Source: Treponema sp.
GTDB taxonomy: Bacteria; Spirochaetota; Spirochaetia; Treponematales; Treponemataceae
Assembly: GCA_017613485.1 (NCBI GenBank)
Contig: JAGADS010000095.1
Coordinates: 1 to 7,070 of the forward strand
DNA length: 7,070 nucleotides
Direction: 5' to 3'
The position numbers were made by a program, and so were the translations under genes. Under the pieces are notes generated by a model. That model saw only the letters and a program-made list of their open reading frames with translations. It was not told the DNA's origin and ran no database searches. Positions 1-5,106 of this stretch are shown here, piece by piece. Numbering within the stretch: the first letter of the stretch is position 1; every line of letters begins with the position of its first letter.

Positions 1-173
1 ATACTGTCACCCATACAGCATGAGACTTGTCTACTTTTGAACAAATTTACTAGGTCGATCACAAAACGTTGCAAATATAAAACAGCAACTTGAGCATTGT
101 GCTATCTGCCAACTTCGGATGTCCGATCCACATAAGCTTCTGATATAAAGTACAGATCAACTGACAACAAAAT

Positions 174-207
174 CAAAAAAGAGCCTGAATTTTACTTCAG
201 ACTCTTT
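174..207 (-). terminator. Intrinsic terminator of the hcp cluster
   Basis: Read on the minus strand, this is a hairpin followed by a run of six or so T. The arms are AGAG-C-CTGAA (180-189) and TTCAG-A-CTCT (196-205), so they pair 4 + 5 bp around one C/A mismatch, and two flanking A:T pairs can extend the stem. The A run at 175-180 on the plus strand becomes the U tract. It lies about 25 bp after the last hcp stop codon, in the right orientation to end that transcript. Confidence 0.8.
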
Positions 208-230
208 GACAGTTTGTGCTTTATGTATTG

Positions 231-761
231 TTATTTCAATGCATCCTTCATGGCTGATGTCAGGGTTGCTGATGCCAGATCGAAGGTTACATCACCGGTG
301 TTAGCCATTCCTGCGCCGTCCTGTACAGATACATTCTGAGAAATTTCTGTATAAGTCAGGGTGAATGTTTCTGTCGGTACTGCTTCATCCTCGGCTTCAA
401 CTTTGTATTCAGCGATCCTTACCTTATCCAGCTTGATCTCATATACCTTTACCACACCTTCACCGGTTGTCGCTTCTTTGGTAAATGCGATCTCTACCTT
501 CACTCCCTTGTCTCCTGGTTTGAAAAACAGCGCCATGATCTTCTCTGATGCTCCGTCCAGCTTTCTGGTTACCTCGATTGGAGACATGCTGCTCAGCCCG
601 CTGCTCTTTCTTTCTGCATTCCATGATATGCTGTCGATATTGAACCATTCTTCTCCTGCCTGTAAACTGTCTTTCTTCAGACTTCCTGCTGCAAGAGCTC
701 CTCCGATTGAAGATGCACCTGCTACCTTTACTCCTACTATACGCATTATTACATTTGACAT
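231..761 (-). CDS. Hcp-like type VI secretion tube protein, third of three (short-loop variant)
   Basis: This 176-residue protein belongs to the Hcp family (type VI secretion, PF05638). In that family, hexameric rings stack into the inner tube that is fired into target cells and can carry small effectors in the lumen. Visible family features are the N-terminal strand (MSNVIMRIVG), the IDSISW block at 42-47, the VTRKLDG block near 64-70 followed by a hydrophobic LFFKP segment, and alternating beta-type sequence to the end. It differs from its two neighbours in the stretch between SW and KLDG. That stretch is 11 residues shorter, and the usual SWG reads SWN. I chose ATG 761 because it has AGAGGT about 8 bp upstream and aligns with the start of the first Hcp. 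A TTG at 779 is in frame but overlaps that ribosome site. It is the last gene of the cluster, 26 bp after the second hcp. The family call is firm; a specific role is not known. Confidence 0.82.
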   Translation of the reverse strand: MSNVIMRIVGVKVAGASSIGGALAAGSLKKDSLQAGEEWFNIDSISWNAERKSSGLSSMSPIEVTRKLDGASEKIMALFFKPGDKGVKVEIAFTKEATTGEGVVKVYEIKLDKVRIAEYKVEAEDEAVPTETFTLTYTEISQNVSVQDGAGMANTGDVTFDLASATLTSAMKDALK

Positions 762-787
762 TTTAGATACCTCTTTCAATCCTTAAA

Positions 788-1312
788 TTATTTCAAATCT
801 GCGCCTGCTTCAAGCACACCTGTTGGTACATCGAACACTGTTGCTGAACCTTTCTTCAGTACTCCCAGTGTATCCTCGCTGTTGAAGGTAATTCCGATCT
901 TGGTATATACAATCCCTACCTCTTCTACTGGTTTCGCTCCGTTTTCACAGCTGATGTTGTATGAACAGATTCGTGCATCTGTCAGTTCTACCTTGTAGTA
1001 CACATCATTTGCTGAACCGTCCAGTTTTGGTTTCAGGAACACAAATGTCATTTTCTTGCCCTTGGTGTTTTCGAACTTGTAGGCGCTGGTCAGCAGTGCG
1101 TTGGAACCACCATCCATTTCTCGGGTTATCACGACCTTTTCCATGCTTCCCACACCGGCGGCTCTATTGTTCATATTTCCAATGTCCATTCCGACATTTC
1201 TTGCGGCTCCCCATGAGTAGCTCTTCACTGCCATGTATACGCCTTCCGGTCCTTTGATGGTTGCTACGCCCTTTGGTTCGAATTTCTCGATATTCATGTA
1301 GATACTAGCCAT
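788..1312 (-). CDS. Hcp-like type VI secretion tube protein, second of three
   Basis: This 174-residue protein is of the Hcp family, whose hexameric rings form the type VI secretion inner tube. The start MASIYMNIEKFEP is the usual first beta strand. SYSWG lies at 31-35, MDIGNMNN at 42-49, ITREMDG at 62-68, and the conserved core continues with beta strands such as VYYKVELTDARICSYNIS at about 104-121. There is no signal peptide or membrane segment, as expected for a protein assembled in the cytoplasm. The start ATG is preceded by AAGGAGA at good spacing. The gene follows the first hcp by 16 bp, so co-transcription is likely. It shares the MD(V/I)GN-x-NN motif with the first Hcp but is otherwise clearly divergent, so the three copies are not a recent duplication. 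No effector domain is fused to it; the C-terminal tail is short and featureless. Confidence 0.85.
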   Translation of the reverse strand: MASIYMNIEKFEPKGVATIKGPEGVYMAVKSYSWGAARNVGMDIGNMNNRAAGVGSMEKVVITREMDGGSNALLTSAYKFENTKGKKMTFVFLKPKLDGSANDVYYKVELTDARICSYNISCENGAKPVEEVGIVYTKIGITFNSEDTLGVLKKGSATVFDVPTGVLEAGADLK

Positions 1313-1328
1313 TTTTCTTTCTCCTTAC

Positions 1329-1880
1329 TTAAATTGCTGTTCCTGATTCCAGTTCTGAGGTTTCGTAATTGAAAGAAACCATATCCGGTGATGGATCTCC
1401 AAAAGTACCGTCTATGCTGGTTGGGTAGAAGGCTGATACGATTGATTCACTGGTAAATACCACCTCTTCCGTCGGAACACTTCCCTCTTCCTCATCTGTT
1501 TCTGTATCTACAGAATAATTTACAATCTTGGCTCCATCCAGGGTCAGTACATACTGTTGCTGAACTCCGGCTCCGGTTTTGTTCGGTACGGTGAAAATAA
1601 AATCTACCACACGTCCTTTTACCGGTTTGAACAGAAGAGTCATCAGTGATGGTGAGATGCCATCAATTTTCTTAGTTATTGTCACCTGATTATCGGTAAT
1701 TGCACCTTCATCATTGTTGTTGCCGTTACCTACATCCATGGTGATGCCTCTTTCAACTCCCCAGGAAATGCTGTCGATCTCAATTGCTGATCCGCCCTTT
1801 GAAAGCTGTGCATCTCCTTTGATTTCAGATGCGCCCTTGATATCATCGATACCGCGTATTCTCATAAATAACTGAGCCAT
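1329..1880 (-). CDS. Hcp-like type VI secretion tube protein, first of three
   Basis: This 183-residue Hcp-family protein is the first gene of the three-gene cluster. The Hcp signature is clear: N-terminal MAQLFMRIRGIDDIKG, then IEIDSISWG at 33-41, the loop MDVGNGNNN at 48-56, VTITKKIDG at 66-74, the hydrophobic LMTLLFKP, and a VLTLDGAKIVNYSV strand near 111-124. An acidic insert (ETDEEEG, about 127-133) follows, then the final strands. The N-terminus resembles the third Hcp (MRI-x-G, GAS-x-I-x-G, IDSISW) more than the second. The ribosome site GAGAGGT stands 6 bp before the ATG. Family members form hexameric rings of the type VI tube and act as chaperones or carriers of small effectors. No sheath, baseplate, VgrG or PAAR gene lies in the window, so the gene is either orphan or next to machinery outside the view. 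Confidence 0.85.
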   Translation of the reverse strand: MAQLFMRIRGIDDIKGASEIKGDAQLSKGGSAIEIDSISWGVERGITMDVGNGNNNDEGAITDNQVTITKKIDGISPSLMTLLFKPVKGRVVDFIFTVPNKTGAGVQQQYVLTLDGAKIVNYSVDTETDEEEGSVPTEEVVFTSESIVSAFYPTSIDGTFGDPSPDMVSFNYETSELESGTAI

Positions 1881-2435
1881 TTTTTCACCTCTCTGTTTTC
1901 TGTTTTGCTAAATCCTTCCGTCTTTCCGGTTCTGCACTCTCAAGCCGTTTTGTTTTGCTTTACCCTTTCAACGGATAAAAATCCTGAAGGTTACAGAAAG
2001 ACAAAAATTTTTTTTTGGACCAAACGATCCATAATAACCACATATCATGGAAATTTTATTTTTTTTATTCTCTTGAATCGTTTTTCGAAGTCTGAACAAA
2101 AAACTCATGCATTATCTGATGTAACATCTTCAACGCGAGCTTCACTGAGTCTGGGATTGTGTAACTTGTATCAAATTACCTGCTGATCATGAGAGTGTAC
2201 ACAGTAGCCTTATGCGGCATGGAGTTTCCCTCTCAACACATACTATTCGATAGATACTTCATGTTTATATGCTTATTTGCTTATCAAAATTAGGATGTTG
2301 ACGTTGACGATTAAGAGGGTTGTGGGATAATGAAGTAGATAAGGCATTTCATCGTTTCAATCACTTTGTTAACAGCGGATCGGAGAAAGGATTTTTTCAG
2401 CTGTGATGAATAATCGTATTCAGAGGTGGAACATA
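1881..2435. other. AT-rich intergenic region between divergent transcription units
   Basis: This 555 bp stretch has no convincing gene. It holds the 5' leader of the hcp cluster (minus strand) and the promoter of the broken ATPase gene (plus strand). A T-rich part includes runs at 2007-2016 and 2060-2067. A small stem-loop (TTCA-ac-GGAT, aaaa, ATCC-TGAA; 1967-1988) would sit in the hcp leader. GTGTACAC near 2197 is a perfect 8 bp palindrome, and TGAGAG/CTCTCA can pair across about 35 bp around it. I could not find a good -35/-10 pair for the hcp genes. A 93-codon open frame on the plus strand (1905-2186) has a low-complexity translation unlike any protein I know. Confidence 0.6.
2298..2331 (+). 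promoter_or_regulatory. Sigma70-type promoter with extended -10, upstream of the broken ATPase gene
   Basis: TTGACG at 2304-2309 and GATAAT at 2326-2331 are separated by 16 bp. The bases TG at 2323-2324 make the -10 an extended -10 element. The -35 hexamer is duplicated head to tail (TTGACGTTGACG, 2298-2309), but only the second copy has the right spacing. Transcription would start near 2338, giving a leader of about 100 nt before the ATG at 2436. This is a prediction from consensus matching only. Confidence 0.65.
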
Positions 2436-3542
2436 ATGTTGAAGTCTATAGGTATCGGGGCGGAATTATTTCATAATCTTATTGAAAATGACTGCTATTA
2501 TGTTGATAAAACATCATTTATCAAAACTGGGTTGAGGAAAACAAAGCGGATGTAATGCTTATCACCAGATCAAGACGTTTTGGTAAAACTCTCACTATGT
2601 CCACCTTTTATGATTTTTTGGCTCTTGAACCTAAAAATCCCGGTGATGTGTCACGTCAGGAGAAATGGTTCAAGGATACAAAAATCTTTGAGGACAGGGA
2701 ATTCTGCAGTAAATATATGGGAAAGTTTCCGGTAATCTTTATTACCCTTAAGCAGATAGAAGGTAAAGATTTTATCAGCGCCTACGGACGCTTTGCTTCA
2801 GTAATTTACGACATGTACACTCAGTTTAGATACCTTGCAGACAGTAATAAGTTGAGTAGTGATGAAATTGAAGAATACAAACTCTATCTTAATAAGTCAT
2901 ATCTTAGAGAACCTAAAAATATTGATGCTGTGAAGGATTCACTGTCTACATTATTGAGGCTCCTGAACAAGCATCACGGAATAAAGCCGATTCTGCTTCA
3001 TTGACGAATATGATGTACCTATCGCCAAGGCGGCCCATAACGGCTACTACCGGGAAATGATTGACATCATCAGTCCGTTCCTGAGCAATGCCTTAAAGAC
3101 CAATATGGATCTAGGTAGAGCCGTGCTTACCGGATGTTTAAGGGCGGCAAAGGAAAGCATTTTTACCGGACTTAACAATCTGCTGGTCTGCTCAATTCTT
3201 GATTCCGGAGATGACGATATATCCAGTGGAATAGGTTTTATTAAGGAAGAAGCTGAAGAAGTTCTATCATATTATGGTCTTACCGACTACTATGGATTGG
3301 TTGGGGACAATTATGACGGTTATTATTTCGGAGACGTACACATGTACTGTCCGTGGGATGTCATGTCTTTCTGCTATGGCAATTACAAAGCTGTCGGAAA
3401 AGAAAACAAAAACATTACTGCAGGCAACTACTGGATAAATACCAGCGGCAACGATGTTATCGAAGAATTTATGGGGTTTATCGAGCCCAAAGACGTTGAT
3501 CTGCTGCAGGAACTGTGTCTATGTATTAATAAGGGGATTTTT
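2436..3542 (+). pseudogene. Decayed AAA-ATPase-like gene (PF09820 type), frameshifted and 3'-truncated
   Basis: The intended start is ATG 2436, with AGAGGTGGA about 5 bp upstream, giving MLKSIGIGAELFHNLIE and then CYYVDKTSFIK. This is the standard opening of the AAA-ATPase-like family that usually carries a C-terminal PD-(D/E)XK nuclease domain (DUF1703). The frame breaks near 2523-2526: one extra A would restore K-N-W-V-E-E-N-K-A-D-V-M-L. The family's P-loop-like RRFGKT motif follows in the new frame at about 2575. A second shift at 2999, one extra C, returns to the first frame and splits the Walker B region, which would read KPILLIDEYD. Downstream, LTGCLRAAKESIFTGLNN, YFGDVHMYCPWDVMSF and NYWINTSGND are recognisable. 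The sequence then leaves the family and the nuclease domain is absent. Intact relatives are about 500-580 residues; roughly 370 codons remain. It is probably non-functional. The shifts might be sequencing errors, but the missing C-terminus would remain. Confidence 0.82.
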
Positions 3543-3898
3543 ATGAATGTTAACCTTCCTCCTGTTTCTGCGCTGATACGCAGGAAAAAGTAAATCTGTC
3601 CCGCCGGCGCTACGGGATGCCCGCCAATATAACCATTTCGGCCAAGGGTAATGCCGGCTGTGCACCGGTAATTATGATTCAGACTTCTGATCTTGACCGG
3701 ATGGACTGCAGTCATCTGCTGACCATGTCAGTAGCCGATAAAAAAACTGCCGGTGAACCGGGATACTTGTCTGAATCAGATCTCAGGTATTTTGAACGCT
3801 TTATCGATGCCAACAGGGAGCTCCTTCTTTGCTACTGGAATGAGGGTGAGTCAATGTTTATTGATGATGTGATTGAAGCACTGAAGTTTGATGTCTGA
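3543..3898 (+). pseudogene. Small conserved protein of unknown function, probably frameshifted
   Basis: The recognisable part is read from ATG 3617 to the TGA at 3898 (93 residues): a basic RRRYGMPANITIS stretch that starts upstream of that ATG, a middle with SVADK, then LSESDLRYFERFIDANRELLLCYWN and an acidic tail. This pattern (basic RR-x-GMP start, an LS-x-x-D-L helix, N-R-E-x-L-L-x-Y-W near the end) resembles a widespread family of roughly 100-residue proteins without assigned function. I do not recognise a gene name. The codons before ATG 3617 already look like family sequence (QEKVNLSRRRYG), and ATG 3617 has no clear ribosome site. ATG 3543 has AAGGGG about 6 bp upstream and reads MNVNLPPVSALIRRKK before a stop at 3591. 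Adding one A to the run at 3585-3589 joins the two frames into a protein of about 118 residues. I infer a one-base deletion. If the true start is 3617, the gene is intact but short. Confidence 0.5.
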
Positions 3899-3915
3899 TG
3901 TTTGATTTCTCACAT

Positions 3916-3940
3916 CCGTAAAACTGAGCTTGTTTTTCGG
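3916..3940 (+). other. Stem-loop after the small unknown gene
   Basis: CCGTAAAAC (3916-3924) pairs with GTTTTTCGG (3932-3940) around a 7-base loop with one T/T mismatch. It begins 18 bp after the stop codon, where a terminator would be expected, but no T run follows the stem, so termination is doubtful. The other bases between 3899 and 4014 show nothing I can name. Confidence 0.3.
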
Positions 3941-4014
3941 TCTGACTGTGCCCTTTGTTCCGGATGGGTTAAATTTTTTCGGGATCGTCTCTTCAAAATT
4001 TACGGAGCCCGATA

Positions 4015-4042
4015 TTCAGTGATTTGCAACAGGAAGTATAAT
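4015..4042 (+). promoter_or_regulatory. Possible promoter for the GDPSYF protein gene
   Basis: A perfect TATAAT lies at 4037-4042, 27 bp before the ATG at 4070. The best -35 at suitable spacing (16 bp) is the weak TTCAGT at 4015-4020, which matches TTGACA at three of six positions. Transcription would begin near 4049, leaving a leader of about 20 nt with the AAGGAG ribosome site at 4059-4064. Confidence 0.4.
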
Positions 4043-4069
4043 CTGCTCTGCAATTTTTAAGGAGATTAT

Positions 4070-4510
4070 ATGAAAAGATTTAAAGGCAGTATTGTGATTG
4101 GAGATCCTTCCTACTTTATTAAAACAGAAGATGACTGGGAACGCTGTGAGTACGGCAGTAATCTGGCTGTACTTGGTTTTACCGATTATTTATATCTGGA
4201 TTTCCCTGATGATCCTCAGATTGTAATCAACAGCGATACCGGCGAAGTTCTGGGAGGGATCTGCCAGGATTCATGTACGGTGGCTGTGGTATACAAATCC
4301 GAACTTGAAAAATACAATCCTGACTACGAAAAAGACTTCGGCCAGGCTAACAACCGCGCTGTCATTGAGGATTTTGACGGTGAAATTGACTGTAAAAAAG
4401 TGCCGGTTGAAACCGAATTCTGTGGTGATCTAGAAACTGTGATTGACACTGTGATTACCGGTACCGGCAATATTAATTTCAGATCTTGTTATGGTGAGGA
4501 TCTGTCCTGA
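4070..4510 (+). CDS. Conserved hypothetical protein with N-terminal GDPSYF motif
   Basis: This 146-residue acidic soluble protein has no signal peptide or membrane segment. The start is secure: AAGGAG lies 5 bp before ATG 4070. Residues 5-28 contain KGSIVIGDPSYFIKTEDDWERCEYG. Later landmarks are a run of strands ending in TGEVLGGICQDSCTVAVV (about 57-75), a LEKYNPDY segment near 79-86, a VIEDFDGEIDCKKV stretch, and a closing VITGTGNINFRS. The order (GDPSY near the start, an NPD segment in the middle, a GxGNINF end) matches conserved hypothetical proteins I recall from gut bacteria and phages, whose function is not known to me. Three cysteines (in GGICQDSC and ERCEYG) are visible, but there is no clear metal-binding or catalytic set. 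It stands between a broken gene and a TfoX-like gene, and a weak hairpin separates it from the latter. Confidence 0.65.
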   Translation: MKRFKGSIVIGDPSYFIKTEDDWERCEYGSNLAVLGFTDYLYLDFPDDPQIVINSDTGEVLGGICQDSCTVAVVYKSELEKYNPDYEKDFGQANNRAVIEDFDGEIDCKKVPVETEFCGDLETVIDTVITGTGNINFRSCYGEDLS

Positions 4511-4514
4511 TTTA

Positions 4515-4538
4515 CCTGGTTCAGATTGGAACCGGTTT
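4515..4538 (+). terminator. Weak terminator-like or attenuator-like hairpin
   Basis: CC-T-GGTTC (4515-4522) can pair with GAACC-GG (4529-4535), leaving one bulged T and a six-base loop, and the stem is followed by TTTAT. It starts 5 bp after the stop of the GDPSYF gene and lies before the TfoX-like gene. It could reduce read-through between the two. The T tract is short, so strong termination is unlikely. Confidence 0.35.
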
Positions 4539-4572
4539 ATAAGCAGGCTGGCAGTGACCTGGGGAGGTGGTA

Positions 4573-4884
4573 ATGGCATCCGGCAGAGATTATCTTGAAT
4601 TTATTCTGGAACAGCTTTCAGATCTTGATGGTATTACCTATCGGGCAATGATGGGGGAATACATTCTTTACTTCCGGGGCAGAATTGCCGGAGGGATTTA
4701 TGATAACCGCCTGCTGATTAAGCCGGTTCCGTCAGCAACTGCCATGCTCCCGGATGCTCCCCTTGAATGTCCCTATGAAGGCGCCAAACGGATGATCCTG
4801 GTTGAGAACGTTGACGATCGTGAGTTTCTGTGCAGTCTATTTGAAAAAATTTATGACGATCTTTCGGTTCCGAAAAAAAGATAG
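4573..4884 (+). CDS. Stand-alone TfoX N-terminal-domain protein
   Basis: This 103-residue protein consists of essentially one TfoX/Sxy N-terminal domain (PF04993). The key stretches are MASGRDYLEFILEQL at the start, ITYRAMMGEYILYFRGRIAGGIYDNRLLIKP at about 23-53, LPDAPLECPYEGAKRMILVENVDD at about 60-83, and a lysine-rich tail (PKKR). In full-length Sxy/TfoX this domain is fused to a second helical domain and the protein promotes CRP-dependent competence gene expression. That second domain is absent here, and the role of single-domain members is not established. ATG 4573 is preferred because GGGGAGG ends 5 bp upstream and relatives start with MAS or MSS. A GTG at 4567 overlaps that ribosome site. 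Competence activation should not be assumed from the name. Confidence 0.85.
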   Translation: MASGRDYLEFILEQLSDLDGITYRAMMGEYILYFRGRIAGGIYDNRLLIKPVPSATAMLPDAPLECPYEGAKRMILVENVDDREFLCSLFEKIYDDLSVPKKR

Positions 4885-4933
4885 AAAATTTACGAGAACA
4901 TTTACAGTGATATTTCCTTGCAAGAGACAGTCA

Positions 4934-4999
4934 TGTATTCCAAAACAAATATTTATTTTATCACTCTTATAGAATTTGTGCTTATTATCAAGGAATACA
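4934..4999. repeat. Nested inverted repeats left of the insertion sequence
   Basis: TGTATTCC (4934-4941) is matched by GGAATACA (4992-4999). Inside this pair, ACAAAT (4945-4950) is matched by ATTTGT (4974-4979). The right arm can also pair with TTCCTTG at 4914-4920 (CAAGGAA, 4989-4995), so two alternative folds exist. The stretch 4885-5050 has no gene and is very AT-rich, which makes chance pairing more likely. No T run follows, so a terminator is not supported. Confidence 0.35.
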
Positions 5000-5050
5000 A
5001 CATAAAAACATTTGTTTGCAGTTCTGTATTTTTTACATCCCCTTTATTAA

Positions 5051-5065
5051 CCCGAGTTTGATACT
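5051..5065 (+). repeat. IS left terminal inverted repeat
   Basis: CCCGAGTTTGATACT is the exact reverse complement of 6930-6944. Similarity fades immediately inward, apart from scattered matches. The IS end nearest the transposase stop codon is 41 bp further in, with a small GGTG-A-CACC hairpin between them. Confidence 0.88.
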
Positions 5066-5106
5066 TAATCGGTGACACCCCCTGTATTTAAGCCAAAAAC
5101 GAGCTT

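Noticed and set aside
1..173. Short palindrome TCGGA-TG-TCCGA (115-126) and GTTGC/GCAAC pair left of the hcp terminator
   Set aside because: The arms are only 5 bp, with no T tract, gene or second copy. Nothing else is visible in this stretch.
762..779. TTG start at 779 for the third Hcp
   Set aside because: It would place the start inside the ribosome site for ATG 761, and the ATG start aligns with the first Hcp.
361..786. Long plus-strand open frame opposite the third hcp
   Set aside because: It lies antisense to a clear Hcp gene, its translation is Ser/Thr/Pro/Leu-rich as expected for a shadow frame, and it has no ribosome site.
961..1257. Plus-strand open frame opposite the second hcp
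   Set aside because: The translation is rich in Cys, Arg, Pro and His with no family resemblance, and it is fully antisense to the Hcp gene.
1905..2186. 93-codon plus-strand open frame in the intergenic region
   Set aside because: It is low-complexity and Phe/Ser/Thr-rich, crosses poly-T tracts, and has no ribosome site or recognisable motif.
3428..3715. Minus-strand open frame across the ATPase/small-gene junction
   Set aside because: It is antisense to recognisable coding sequence on the plus strand and has no ribosome site.
5070..5106. GGTG-A-CACC and AAGC/GCTT pairs after the transposase stop, as a terminator
   Set aside because: The stems are 4 bp and no T run follows on the minus strand.
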